Of a stretch of DNA of 64,000 nt, positions 51,001 through 63,992 are shown piece after piece. How positions within the stretch are numbered: the stretch's first letter is position 1; each line of letters starts with the position of its first letter. The translations under genes and the position numbers were made by a program. Where the stretch lies: contig NC_134949.1 in NCBI RefSeq assembly GCF_965638725.1, positions 128,880,969-128,944,968 of the forward strand, in the 5' to 3' direction. The notes under the pieces were generated by a model that worked only from the letters and a program-made list of their open reading frames with translations, was not told where the DNA came from and ran no database searches. This stretch comes from Aptenodytes patagonicus (lineage: Eukaryota; Chordata; Aves; Sphenisciformes; Spheniscidae).

Positions 51001-54000
51001 AGAGAGAGGACAGGTGATCAGTGGTCTGCAAACTATGTTAATAAGCAGGCTAATGCACTGAAAATGGTTCTTGGTGGTTCTATGATATGAAGAATATGCT
51101 TTATGTACACCAAGATACAAAAGATCAGTCCACTAACGAGAATAAGTAATCTTGTTTGGCCTGCACCAGGAATGCTTATTTGAAAATGTTTTGGTTTGCC
51201 TTTTTTTTTTTTTTTTTAAATCAACCATTTGGGAGCGGTCTAGGAATCAAACACATGTATGAAAAGACAAAAGGACATCTACCATTTATCTGAGTCAGAA
51301 TTAATGCTTCCTTTAGATGCTAACCAACAGTACATCCCATGAAAATGAAATACTAGAAACAGTTAATTGCATTGCCAAGTAATCTACATGTATTAATCTG
51401 ATCTTTTTTCTAGGAAGAATTAAAGAGCAAATACTGAGTTAGAGCTGTTTTCATTCGGATGCACAATTGCTATTCCAAGCTCTACATGGATCTCGCGACT
51501 TCGTAATTTTCTATTCTTTTGAGGCTAGAGGAGGCTAAAAACTAATGGAGGTTAGCACTGATGTGTAGCGCAGACAATCACTGTATAAAAAAGAGGATTA
51601 ATCTGGGGAGCAACAAGTAAGTGGTGTGCCAAGATTCATCTCCCCCAGCTCCCTACCCTAAGCACTAGAGACTTTGTCTTGTTGGGTCAAGTTCTGCCTC
51701 CAAAATGATTGATACTCCAGAGGAGAGGTGGAAAGTCCTCTCCCTGAAAGCGTCACTCCCAGCTCTGTAACAGATGGGGATCAAACCCCCTGTTTGAGTG
51801 GAGGAAAGTCTGGAATCAGTCTCCACGGTCTTGGGTGAGCATGTTTTCCTGCGGGAGCTGTGCAAAAGTGAGGTGGTAAAATCACCAAAGCAGCTGTCAC
51901 TAAATGCAATGCAGTCTGAGTGAACTAAGCACGCTCTCAGCATTGGCAGAAAAATTAAGATCCTCTTTGGACTTGAGTTTTCTTTATGCCAAATGATTTT
52001 ACGCAGATGCAAGTTCCTAGGTAGTCTCTGTAGGAAAGGCAGAGATAACCTCTGCTGGTCAGACTGACTTCTGTCTGAAACTCTGAGGCCGAAAATGTCC
52101 TGGGTAGGTGTCTGAGTGTATTAGAAATTAGATTTGCAGAATTCACACAAATAGTATTGAAAATACATTGAAAGCATTTCAGGTATTGAAATGACGTGCT
52201 TACTGCCTGCTTTGCTCTTTGAAAAAGACACAAATATGCTTCTGCAGAAGTCAAACATTCACAAGGGCAATCAGCCCCATAGCTTTATTAAGGAGCAGTT
52301 TGGTACTATTAGGAGTAATAACTCTTGATCTTTTTGTTATATTCCTGTGTATACGTATATGTACATATATGCGCAAAACAAGGCTCTATTTCACAGACAT
52401 CTCTCTTCAGCCTCATAGCCTTCTACCACGCCCTCAGAGCCTGGTAGCTGGAGAGGAGCAAAGACCTCTCCTAGACCCCCTCCACTGCTCTTAGAAAGCA
52501 GCTATGTTTCACCACTGGTTGCAAGATGGACAAAATTTAGCAAGCAGGTGGCCTGAATCACTCATCATTCTCCTGAAGTGAAACATCACAGTAGGCACCC
52601 AAATCCACCTAAGTCCCTCAGCTGACTGCTCAAATACAGCCCTCTGTGGTCACATCAGGCGTCACTTGTTGGAGCCAAATAAGTATTCCAGGCATAAAGT
52701 TCTGTTCCTCCTTGTATAAAAGGGGTCAGGGTGATCCCATATGAAGCTGCATGTCTACATTTACTCTTTTCATCTGTGCTTTTTATAGGTCTCTTATTTT
52801 TTAAGTTGCAGATCGTCCCAACTCTTGTTTTGATCCCTTTAGGGTATTGACAAAGAGAATTATTGGCACTTTAACAAAATTGTTGTATGGTGTTTAGAAA
52901 TTGCGCCATTCCTCATCTCTGGAATTATATTTAAAGATTTAGTTCTTGTCTACAGACTGTAACTGTGGGAAAATACATCAGAGGAAGAAATGCAGCAGAG
53001 GATGCTTGGGCGAACTAAGACACCATATTCCACACTTTGATAAAATGACAGTAAGGGATTTTCTTTAACTAAAGAGATCCCATAATTAATACTTAATAGA
53101 ATAAACACTAAATGAATTCTGAGTGGGATTTTTCAAAGGTGCTCAGCATTGACTTAACTCCACTTCTATACACACCAAAGGAGAGCAACCAGTAACTTCA
53201 ATGAGAACAAACCCTGGCTAGCACTGCAAAGTCTCCTGCCTGAGGGAGATGGGGTGAGGCAAGGAGGGAAGAGAGAGGGAAGGATCCAGTTCTGCGATGC
53301 ACCTGCTCAGGATATTGGCAGTCCTCAGCATCAGATGTTCACAAGTCAGCTGCCCTTAACTGAGGAAAATTCAGAGTTAAGCTCATTTAAGTTTTCTTCA
53401 TCCCTTTCGCCTGCCCTGCGCCTCCTCACCCTGCACCTTTAACACGTGGAAACAATCGTGCTGCTGGGATCCCACTGCTAATATCAGACACTTTGCCACA
53501 TTGTCACACACAGAGGTTGTCCAAACACTCCCAGTAACTGGGAACGGGATGCTGGGAGAAGAAACCTGTGACCTGCTGCAGCAAGACTGTGCAGACTTAA
53601 AACCGATTCTAATTTTGTATGAGCTAGATATGTTCAAATATTATCACTCCAGGGACTAGAGTTACTACTGCCTCACGTATTTCATTCGCTTTGAAGTGCA
53701 AGAGAGTCCCTACACTGGGAGAACCCATCCCTGTGCTTCCTAATTTCTCCCATATTGTTTCTTTGTTTATGTTTGCTGCTGCCTTTAATGCCTTGAGCAA
53801 TGAGGAGCCGGTAGTCCACCTCTCTTCCTCTGTACTCTCCAATTTGGAAACAGCCTCAGGGGAGAAATATATGCATCATCATCCTCTGTGTTGAAGACTT
53901 CTTTCCTTTTTTGCATCCTGTTTCAAAGACTGCATGATGTGCTAATTCTGGCTTTTCATCTGCAGGCGCGGTAGAGCACGGGACACTGGGGCTATCTATT

Positions 54001-54076
54001 TTGTAACCTGGTGTTGGAATCTCACTAATGACTACTTTGTGGTTATTTCCCTTAAGCTGTAATGATAGATACAGGC

Positions 54077-54112
54077 GTATGTGTATGTGTATGTGCACAC
54101 ACACACACACAG
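54077..54112 (+). repeat. (TATG)n(CA)n microsatellite
   Basis: Tandem TATGTG units run directly into seven to eight CA units, followed by GAGA-type purine sequence. Open frames across it are incidental. Confidence 0.9.
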
Positions 54113-57100
54113 AGAGGGAGGGTGAGACTGTTTACTCTAGGATGAGAAAAGCTATAGTTTCTAGCCTTGATAACCACAGCTTTGTGGGAAATGATTTATA
54201 TTACAGTCTTTCAACAAGATATAAAAAAGAAACATACAGAGATGCACTAAATCTACTTTTATATATTCATAAATATATTTTTATGCGTTTAAACCTCAGT
54301 AGTGCCATTGCTGTCAGACAAAACAACTGCATGAATGACCTTGAATGCAATAAAATAAAAGGTGATAAATACAAAATGATGCTAGGTCAGCAGCACACCT
54401 AGCTGCAATGGAGGCAAAGGGCATTACTGACTGCTCCTACATTTTGCTGAGTAACCTACGCCTTTCCTTGGAGATGGAGCACAGCGTGAAGCTCAGGCGT
54501 GATGAAATCCCTGCGGATCCCTCCTTCCTTCCTGGGAGAGAGCTGGGGCTGGGGCTGAGCCTTTAGGTGGAGCTCATGTACCGCCGCTCCCGGGAAGAGG
54601 AGCACTGCAGCTCCTGCTGGACATTGCTGACCTGGCCCAGCCCTGCAAGGAGAGAGCCAAGACAGCAGAGCTAGTCTCCTGATTTTCACAGCTTGGGTTA
54701 ATAGCCAGGTTCCTCACAAGCTGAAAAATGGTTTCTTTCGAAAGCTGTTTGAAGATGACTTTTGTCCTGCGTACACGTGACTAGTGCATATGGGACATAA
54801 AGCTGCTAGTGGATCCGCCTTGGCTAGGCTACATTACCGGGGCTGGAGGTGTTGTGTGCACCTGGCTACCATTGCAGGATGAGTATGGTATCAGAGACTC
54901 TTTGTGTATGTCCACACGGCCAGGGAAGCTCCCTTCAGGTCTACCTTGCATCCCAGTCTAAAAGGATCCCATGGACCTCCAGCTCCAGAATGAGACATAG
55001 TATGGCCCAGAAGCACGGGACAGCGGATGCCTCTGGCACGTTTTGCTGCATGGCTGCAGAAGGCTGTGTTGGGTGGTGGGATGGGGAGAGCAGTGCGGAG
55101 GCTGTGTGACTGGGAGCCGGGCCACTGCACAAGTGAAGTGCAGTGGAAAGCATGAAGAAGCAAGCTTCTGTGCAAGTTTTATACTCAGGAAGGGAAATTT
55201 GGCAGGCTTGCATCTACTGCAAAGTCTGTCATTCCCAGTTCTTCCCGTCCCTTCTGTGAGATCTGGCAGGCTGGAGAATGGGCAGAAATAAGTGGAAGAA
55301 AGCTTTACGCTAGCAGCAAACCCCGAACCAGTGGACTGCAATTAAGTCACACGTGAGGGCTTGCAATTTTGCCTAACAAAGCCAGGCTTGTAAAAGCTGT
55401 GTTCACTTCACACTGTAAAGGGGATACCAGGCATGACAAGCAGGGTCTGTGTCAGCTCAGGAGGATGAAGAACATGGGTGTCCTGGAGAGCACCAGGGTA
55501 TAGCTCTAGACAGCAGAAGGGGACAGGAACGGTCCTTAAACCTGCAAAACATGAAAAGGCAAAATCACAGCACTCCACTTTTCTTATTATACCTGAAGCT
55601 GCCAGTAATATCACACCATACTCACAAAGAGCCTGACATAACCCAAAATCTTGCCCACCATGTTTTTACACTCCCAGGCCTCCTGGGATGAACAGATATT
55701 TGGGACAGCAAACTTCTAAAAAAGCAACTTTACACTGAAGTTGTCAAGCTGCCAGCTGTGGGATGGTGAGGATCTTGCATGGATGTCAGAGGGATCAGGA
55801 GGTGCCAAATGCCCTGTTGAAGCCCTGGCAGTGAATGGAAAGGTTAGATTCATAACAACAGCCCCTAGCTTGCTGCCCCAGGGCTGAACTAAAAAGTTTG
55901 GTGCTTAGGGTGAGCCTGGACTGCGGGGTCAGCGTGCAGACGGCCTCTCCCAACACTGCAGCTTGAGTGGTGACATGTGTTAACAACAGAGTTACTCTAA
56001 CACTCTTGTCATTTCATGACATTTTGTGAAATACCATGACTATAAGCTCTTGCTCCTTCTTGCACTTAACATAAGTTGACATGAAGTTTGGTCAGGGACA
56101 AAGAAGGTTGATATTGCCAGTCTACAACAACTTCAGCCAGGAGAGTCTGTCTTACAGCATCCGGGTTTATGCAACTGGGGCAACTAAAGGGGAGGCAAAG
56201 TTCAGACATTCAGTTAGCAGCCAAGGCCTTTGAAGAGCAGATTTGGTGATCCAGCTGCAGCTTTGTACTTAAACGATATTTAAGTCTTTACAGCTGAGAA
56301 TCAGTGACAGGGAAAAGAGGAGACATAAAGTGATGCCTCCAAGAAAGAATTGTCTGCAACCATGGTATAGACAAAGGACAGTCCAGAAGGGCAAGAGGAA
56401 TTTTGAAAAAAAACCAAAACAAAGCCTAAATCCAAACCAGATAGGCTTTGTAATTCTGCTGCCTGCAGAGCTGCTCTTCTTTCTTACTTTAGTGCTTGCT
56501 TATTTCATCTGGATTCTCACAAATTCCTGGTCTTTTTCTCTACCTGTGCAAGAAAAAAACCTTGATGGTTGTGAATATCTGTAAAATAGCAAATCTTTCA
56601 GTGAGCTGTTTTCCAGACAAAACTTCATCAGCTGAAACCACATCTGCACCACAAATCCTTCCCCATTTTGTGATCTCTCATACCAGTATCCAAACATCCC
56701 TCTCATGTATGTGATAAGAAGTTTTAGAAGGAAATCAAGTTATAAGGGACACAAATTTTAACAGTGTTGCCAGCGCATGCTTCTCATTCTGTTCTTATTA
56801 CTTTTTTTTCCTGCCTGACTCCCTGTTTTTTTCACAGGCCCAATTACTATAAATGTAAGCAACATTAGTAATTTAAGATGATCTCATAGGTCAGGGTTAG
56901 GAAGACTCACTATGCCTTTCACATGACAGATGACTACCCATTACTGTAAGTAGTTACTGAGATCAGCAATAACAAATTCCAGTGTTGCAATATTACCCCT
57001 ATTTGCACTGTAAATATTACCCTTCTCACTGGTTTTCTCCTGCACTCTAAAAATGCATACCAAAACATGGCTAGAATATACCGAATACAACATATTATCC

Positions 57101-57735
57101 TGTGCGTTATGCGGAACTTAGCAGGCAGGATTTGACTCACAGATCAAAGCACCCAGAATCAGGCCTGTATCTGACTTCCTGCTGCAGCTGGTGGAGATCC
57201 AGTCGAGACAACTGAGTCTAGAGTCAACTCACCTGACTAGACATCGGTGTCTACCTCTGGGTGAGCGGAGTAGCCTTCTAGACTGAACTGATTGTCCTGA
57301 CTAGATGCCCACGGATTATAACAGGAGGTTAGACACCTATTGCATATGTAGACGTCTTCTCCAGTCTTAGTCTGCAAGCTGAATCCATCTGCTATTTCTT
57401 CCCTCAAAAAAAAAGAGCAATTCCGTTACTATAATTTATTACTTTTGCTGTCATTCTTATTGCAGAAAGAGTCGCAGGTACAGATCAATATACTGTACAC
57501 ACAAAAAAAGAAGGACAATTTTAACTCAAAGAACCCAGATCCAGGTATAACCACATAGCAGCTGTGGAGATCAATAGAAGTCACAGTGGTGCACTTAACA
57601 TAGTTTCTCTAGTGATATTTTCACAAACAAAATGAGGAAACATGCTCTAGACGGAACTTCTGAGAGTTGAGTAAGCAACTACTCTCAGAGAGTAGCTACT
57701 AGTAAACACTGTCAAAATGGGCAATTACATCAGCT

Positions 57736-58510
57736 GGGGCCCTTCATATTTTCACTGATGACCGAGATGGTCGAATAGAGAGGATGCTTACTATATTTGC
57801 ATGTGGCATTAAGCAGGAGGGACTGCAAATACAAATTAGTATTCAAGCAACCCCGACAACTTGAAGGTACTGCCTAAAGTAAACAGAAGGGAGACCTGAA
57901 AGATGCAGCAGACAGGAAAGAATAATCAGCTGTACAAATACAAACCTTCACCAGGAGGAGATATGGGGGTTATGGTGGGTCATGGCAGAGCATAATTCAA
58001 CAACATCACGTTGTTATGAGAAAGCTAAATGTGATACTGGGAGGCATCCTGAGGTACCTGAAGCAATCCTTCCACGTCATTCAGTGTTAGTGAAGCTTCA
58101 GGTGGGATAGTGTGATCAGTTTAGAGCTCAAGAAAGATGTTCACTAACTGGAGAAAGTATAGAGGAGAGAAATTCAAATAATCAGAGAGCATGAAAACAT
58201 AACCTATAAGAAAGAATTGAAGGAAGTGGGTTGTATAGAGAAGAGGAGGCTGAGGGAAAATCTGCTGAAAATATTAAAATATGCAAAAAGCAGCTGCAGG
58301 GATTAGATTCCTAATATCCATAATGAAAAAAATTCTTAAACAGAAGACAATGAAGGGCTGGAAATGATTGCAGTAGATGGCTGTTAAGACATATCCTTAC
58401 GTGCCTTTCAGAACAGTTTAGATAAATGTTTAGGTATAGTCAGTCCTACCTCTGGATAGTGCAGTGAAGTAGATGATCTCCTCAGGTCTCTTTCCATGCC
58501 CCTCTGTGTA
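57736..58510 (+). mobile_element. Strongly decayed CR1 LINE remnant
   Basis: Scattered landmarks of CR1 ORF2 and 3'UTR occur in the right order. A GGTCGAATAGAGAGGATG block and TTTGCATGTGGCATTAAGC near 57768-57815 correspond to the region around the RT active-site FADD motif. GAAGAGGAGGCTGAGGG at 58240-58256 corresponds to the EKRRLR segment. GTAGATGATCTCCTCAGGTC near 58470-58489 matches the 3' end. There are many indels and no intact frame. This is much older than the copy at 59.95 kb. Its 5' boundary is uncertain. Confidence 0.65.
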
Positions 58511-59949
58511 ACAGTGCATCACGACCATTTTGTCACAGTATCTTTCTCTTGGGTAAGTTCATGATACATGACCCCTGAGGAGAGGGTTAAAAAACTGTGC
58601 CACTAAACTAAGCAGGGGACATCAAGGCATGCATCCTCATTGCATGGGCTGCCACAGAAAAATTATGTCAAAGTGATTCTCTGATTGGGAAGCAGAAAAG
58701 GAGAATCACTTGCAAGCTGCCGTTGAAACTGAGCTAAGAAGAGAGCAGAGCTGCAACATTTAGAAAAAGTAAATATACCGTGAATTTGTTTCACATAATG
58801 GGGCAGCCTGCAGAGGCCTGGCAACATTTTGCCTGTTAAAGTGTAGACTAAGGTAGCCTATTTGTTCTGACTGTTCTTCGGCAAGAAGAAATCTAGCTTT
58901 AGCTTGCAGCTGTGAGCATGAGCTCTCAGTGCCTGCTGCAGATGTCTGTAGAGCTGAGGTAGATTTAACCCAAAGTCTTCAACATACCTCTCTGCATCTG
59001 CTTTTACCCTTTTTTCCTCTGCTTTTTCTCTCCAAGAGTGACTTGAGTCTGTTTCTCCTGGTTTACTTTTTGTACTCCTATTCTTGGTTATACTCTGCAC
59101 TTTCCAAAGACCTTAAAGCACTTGTCACGTAGCTGGCAGGCTTAGAAATCTCTTGAGGCTTGAAGTCAGGTCCTTGACACAGCCAGTATCAACACTAATC
59201 CTTCCTTACTATATTGCTCCAGCAATAAAAAGATATGCTACTGGTGTAAAGTACAGCGTCAAGACCGTAAGAAATAAGATATCTTGGTTTTGAATAAAGG
59301 AACAGAGAGGCTTAGGCTTTATAACCGTGAAGGTATACAGGAAAAGGGATGGCCAAAAGGTGGGGGAAAAGGTGTTTTGAAACCTCAGAAAACAGCCCCA
59401 GACAAAATATTTTGAGGGGAGAAGGTGGGGGTGAGGCATAAAGATGTGACTTGTAACTACAATGCAAAAAAAGATGTAAATGCTGGTTCCATAGAGAATA
59501 GACATATGGAGCTACACTATCAGGGCAGGCGTCTCCTGGGAGTCTCTGCTAATGGCAAAGAGCAAAGGTTAAGTGAAGATGTGCGAGGAACCTGTGTGCA
59601 TGCTTCTGCTAAAGCACTATAGCTCTGAGATCCCAATTCAGGACGCTCCTGGGCAGCTTCACTGACTTCTTGTAACGCAGTATCACCTTTTACTAACCCC
59701 ATTTTTCACCAGAACTGATCAAAGCAGGTACTTCCACTTTGAAAAAGAGCTGATTATGCTTTCCTCCTGTTCTCCTGGAACAGCTGGCTTTCAACCAAAG
59801 CAACATTAAAATGCCCTCTCCTGAATTCAAAGACAAGCTAGCGGGGGAAAAATAAACAACACAAAAACAGACTTTCAGCTGCGCCAGGAAGGAGTGAGGC
59901 CCAATTCCTCATCCTCGGGATTCAGCAGAATACCTCATCATACAATATA
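58511..59949. other. Intergenic between two CR1 copies, nothing seen
   Basis: The sequence is AT-rich with short open frames on both strands and no recognisable protein, RNA gene or repeat. It separates the decayed CR1 on the left from the younger CR1 on the right. Confidence 0.55.
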
Positions 59950-59961
59950 GCTATTGTAGCT

Positions 59962-60911
59962 ATGGTTTCCACTTGGCCGAAAGCCATCACCAGAAGGAAT
60001 GTGGCAACCCAGACGGAGCCCTCACACAAGCACACAGCTGTCCAGGTTGCTGGCTGCAGGGAGTGCCCGAGCCTGTCACTTGTACCGGAGGGCAGCAGAG
60101 ACACCACCTGTGTGCGGTGTGACCAGGTGGATGATCTGCTCGGCCTGGTGGCAGAGCTGAAGGAGGAGGTGGAAAGGTTGAGGAGTATCCGGGAGTGTGA
60201 GAGGGAGATAGATTGGTGGAGCCGCACCCTACCGTCCCTGAGGCAAAGGCAGCAGATGGAGGCTCCACAAGAAGCAGAGGATCCCCTGCCCTCTTGCCAC
60301 CAGGCAGAAGGAAGGGACCTAAGTGACGGGGAGGAATGGAAACAGGTCCCCGCTCAGGGTGCCAGGTGAACCCCCGCCCGGTCTCCCTCACCTTCCCAGT
60401 TGCCCTTACACAACAGATATGGGGCCAGGCAAATGAGGATGTAGATGAAGGTCCATCCAGGGGGTCGCCTAGGGTGAGGCAGTCAGCCCCACACATTATG
60501 ACTGCCTCTGCTAAGAAAAAAAGGAGGGTAATTGTCGTAGGTGATTCCCTTCTGAGGGGAACAGAGGGCCCAATATGCCGACTGGACCCATCTCACAGGG
60601 AAGTCTGCTGCCTCCCTGAGGCCCGGGTCAGAGACATTACTAGGAAACTCCCTGGTCTGGTACGGCCTTCTGACTACTACCTGCTGTTGGTTATACAGGC
60701 TGGCAGTGATGAGGTTGCAGAGAGAAGTCCAGAAGCAATCAAAAGGGACTTCAGGGCACTGGGGCGACTGGTTGAAGGATCGGGAGCACAGGTAGTGTTT
60801 TCCTCAATCCCTACAGTGGCAGGGAAGAATACTGAAAGGAACAGGAAAACACACCTGATCAACACGTGGCTCAGGGGGTGGTGCCATCGATGGAATTTTG
60901 GCTTTTTTGAT
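59962..60911 (+). pseudogene. CR1 ORF1 (coiled-coil and esterase-like domain), broken
   Basis: The first part (59962-60369) encodes an N-terminal region with RNVATQTE, paired cysteines (CREC ... CVRC) and a short coiled coil (LVAELKEEVERLRSI). A one-base frameshift near 60360 moves the reading into the frame of 60336-61013. That frame holds an SGNH-hydrolase-like esterase domain with its VVGDSLLRG block (serine at about codon 71) and a VFSSIPTV strand. ORF1 of CR1 elements binds RNA in the retrotransposition complex; the esterase role is not settled. The C-terminal part, where the catalytic Asp-x-x-His is expected, is missing because the nested CR1 begins just after a FFDH motif. The ORF is non-functional. 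Confidence 0.85.
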
Positions 60912-61424
60912 CATCATAGAATCATAGAATCATTGAGGTTGGAAAAGACCTCTAAGATCATCGAGTCCAACCGTCGACCCAACACCACCATGCCCACTAA
61001 ACCATGTCCCTAAGTGCCTCATCTATACGTCTTTTAAATACCTCCAGGGATGGGGACTCCACCACTTCCCTGGGCAGCCTGTTCCAATGTTTCACCACTC
61101 TTTCAGTAAAGAAATTTTTCCTCACGTCCAATCTAAACCTCCCCTGGCGCAACTTGAGGCTGTTTCCTCTTGTCCCATCGCTTGTTACTTGGGAGAAGAG
61201 ACCAACACCCACCTCGCTACAACCTCCTTTCAGGTAGTTTAGAGCGCGATGAGGTCTCCCCTGAGCCTCCTCTTCTCCAGGCTAAACAACCCCAGGTCCC
61301 TCAGCCGCTCCTCATAAGACTTGTTCTCCAGACCCCTCACCAGCCTCGTTGCCCTTCTCTGGACACGCTCCAGCACCTCGACGTCCTTCTTGTAGTGAGG
61401 GGCCCAAAACTGAACACAGTATTC
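60912..61424 (-). mobile_element. Nested CR1, antisense, 5'-truncated
   Basis: On the minus strand this is a CR1 3' end: the C-terminal part of ORF2, a short 3'UTR (TTGGACTCGATGATCTTAGA) and an ATTCTATG-type octamer tail that appears at the left edge as ATCATAGAATCATAGAATC (60912-60933). Its 5' truncation point is near 61424, where similarity to the matching part of the host copy (63808 onward) stops. It interrupts the + strand CR1 between ORF1 and ORF2, so it inserted later. No obvious target-site duplication is seen. Confidence 0.9.
60997..61424 (-). pseudogene. CR1 ORF2 C-terminal fragment (nested copy)
   Basis: The minus strand reads [20 protein letters not shown] through GDLIAL and meets TAA at 61239-61241. 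A different frame then continues the normal C-terminus ([15 protein letters not shown] ... [17 protein letters not shown] ... ALRDMV) to 60997. A single-base loss at the CTCTAAACTACCTG site explains both the stop and the frame change. This is only the region after the RT domain and has no activity of its own. Confidence 0.85.
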
Positions 61425-61448
61425 ACTAGAGATGAGCCTAGGGGTGGC

Positions 61449-63992
61449 ATGCCAATGCCGGGGGCAAAATTGATAGCCCAGCTCAAGTGCATCTACACCA
61501 ATGCACACAGCATGGGTGGCAAACAGGAGGAGCTGGAAGCCATTGTGCAGCAGGATAGCTATGACTTAGTCGCCATCACAGAAACATGGTGGGGTGACTC
61601 TCATGATCAGAGTGCTGCAACGGATGGCTATAAACTCTTAAGAAGGGACAGGTGAGAAAGGGGAGGCGGTGGGGTGGCCCTGTATGTTAGGGAGTGTTTT
61701 GATTGTCTAGAGCTCAACAATTGTGATGATGATACGGTCAAGTGTTTATGGGTAAGGATGAGGGGGAAGGCCAACAAGGCAGACATCCTGCTGGGAGTCT
61801 GTTATAGACCACCCAACCAGGATGAAGAGGTGGATGAAGCATTATACAAGCGGCTGGCAGAAGTCTCACAATCGCTAGCCCTTGTTCTCGTGGGGGACTT
61901 CAACTTCCCGGATGTCTGCTGAAAATACAACACAGCAGAGAGGAAACAGTCTAGGAGGTTCCTGGAGTGTGTGGAAGACAACTTCCTGACACAGCTGGTA
62001 AGTGAGCCTACCAGGGGAGGTGCCTCGCTCGACCTGCTGTTTACAAACAGAGAAGGACTGGTGGGAGATGTGGTGGTCGGAGGCCGTCTTGGGCTTAGCG
62101 ACCATGAAATGGTAGAATTCTCCATTCTTGGTGAAGTAAGGAGGGGGGCCAGCAAAACTGCAACCATGGACTTCCGAAGGGCAGACTTTGGCCTGTTCAG
62201 GACACTGGTTGAGAGTCCCTTGGGAGACAGTCCTGAAGGGCAAAGGGGTCCAGGAAGGTTGGACGATCTTCAAGAAGGAAGCAGGAGCAGGCTGTCCCCA
62301 TACGCCGTAAGAAGAATGGGTGGGGAAGACAACCGGCCTGGCTGAACAGGGAGCTCTTGCTGGGACTCAGGAAAAAAAGGAGAGTTTACCACTTGTGGAA
62401 GAAGGGGCAGGCGACTCAAGAAGAGTACAGGGATCTCGTTAGGTCATGCAGAGGGGAAATGAGAAAGGCAAAAGCCCAGCTAGAATGCAATCTGGCCGCT
62501 GTCGTTAAAGACAACAAAGAATGTTTTTACAAATATATTAATGACAAAAAGAGAGCCAAGGAGAATCTCCATCCTTTATTGGATGTGGGGGGGGAACATT
62601 GTCACTGAGGATGAGGAAAAGGCTGAGGTACTCAATGCCTTCTTTGCCTCAGTCTTTAACAGGCAGACCAGTTATCCTCAGGGTACTCGGCCCCCCGGGC
62701 TGGAAGACAGGGACGGCGAGCAGGATGAACCCCCCATAATCCAAGAGGAAGCAGTCAACGACCTGCTATGCCACCTGGACGCTCACAAGTCTATGGGGCC
62801 GGATGAGATCCACCCGAGGGTGCTGAGAGAGCTGGCAGAGGAGCTCGCCAAGCCGCTCTCCATCATTTATCAGCAGTCCTGGTTAACGGGGGAGGTCCCG
62901 GACGACTGGAGGCTTGCCAATGTGACACCCATCTACAAGAAGGGCCGGAAGGAGGATCCGGGGAACTACAGGCCTGTCAGCCTGGCCTCAGTGCCAGGGA
63001 AGATTATGGAGCGGTTCATCTTGAGGGCGCTCACAAGGCATGAGCGGGACAACCAGGGGATCAGGCCCAGCCAGCACGGATTCATGAGAGGCAGGTCCTG
63101 CTTGACCAACCTGATCTCCTTCTATGACCAGGTGACCCACCTAGTGGGTGAGGGAAAGGCTGTGGATGTGGTCTACCTGGACTTCAGTAAGGCCTTTGAC
63201 ACCGTCTCCCACAGCATTCTCCTAGAGAAGCTGGCGGCTCACGGCTTAGACAGGTGTACTCTTCGCTGGGTGAAAAACTGGCTGGACGGCCAGGCCCAGA
63301 GAGTTGTGGTGAATGGAGTTAAATCCAGTTGGCGGCCGGTCACGAGCGGTGTTCCCCAGGGCTCAGTTTTGGGGCCAGTCTTGTTCAATATCTTCATCAA
63401 TGATCTGGATGAGGGGATCGAGTGCACCCTCAGTAAGTTTGCAGACGACACCAAGTTGGGCGGGAGTGTTGATCTGCTCGAGGGTAGGAAGGCTCTGCAG
63501 AGGGACCTGGACAGGCTGGATCGATGGGCCCAGGCCAACCGTATGAGATTCAACAAGTGCCGAGTCCTGCACTTCGGCCACAACAACCCCATGTAACGCT
63601 ACAGGCTTGGGGAAGAGGGGCTGGAAAGCTGCCTGTCGGAAAAGGACCTGGGGGTGCTGGTCAACAGCCGGCTGAACATGAGCCGGCAGTGTGCCCAGGT
63701 GGCCAAGAAGGCCAATGGCATCCTGGCCTGTGTCAGAAATAGTGTGGCCAGCAGGAGGAGGGAAGCGATGGTGCCCCTGTACTCGGCACTGGTGAGGCCG
63801 CACCTCGAATACTGTGTTCAGTTTTGGGCCCCTCACTACAAGAAGGACGTCGAGGTGCTGGAGCGTGTCCAGAGAAGGGCAATGAAGCTGGTGAGGGGTC
63901 TGGAGAACAAGTCTTATGAGGAGCGGCTGAGGGAACTGGGGTTGTTTAGCCTGGAGAAGAGGAGGCTCAGGGGAGACCTCATCGCGCTCTAA
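61449..63992 (+). pseudogene. CR1 ORF2 (endonuclease and reverse transcriptase), broken
   Basis: ORF2 encodes the apurinic-type endonuclease and the reverse transcriptase used in target-primed reverse transcription. Endonuclease landmarks, in order: YTNAHSM (about 61490), ITETWW (about 61575), GDFNFPD (about 61896) and SDHEMVEF (about 62097). RT landmarks: [29 protein letters not shown] (about 63175), [11 protein letters not shown] and the catalytic FADD (about 63440). Lesions: TGA at 61653 and 61920, probable indels between 62215 and 62290, a frameshift in a G-run near 62590, and TAA at 63594. The longest unbroken part, 62541-63596, covers the RT core. The frame ends at TAA 63990-63992, eight bases from the window edge. 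The first codon is taken as ATG 61449, just after the nested insertion. Confidence 0.9.

Larger units (their letters stand above)
46391..57735. other. Intergenic DNA downstream of NDP, no gene seen
   Basis: No exon, RNA gene or clear transposon was recognised. Small structures are a perfect hairpin at 48060-48082, a G-rich run at 50687-50703, a T17 run at 51201-51217 and a TATG/CA microsatellite at 54077-54112. In mammals the next gene on this side is MAOB. None of its exons (FAD-binding N-terminus or covalent flavin cysteine region) is seen here. Confidence 0.55.

Noticed and set aside
46391..59949. Search for MAOB exons downstream of NDP
   Set aside because: No FAD-binding or flavin-attachment motif was found in any frame. 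In mammals MAOB is the next gene, so it is probably just outside the window.
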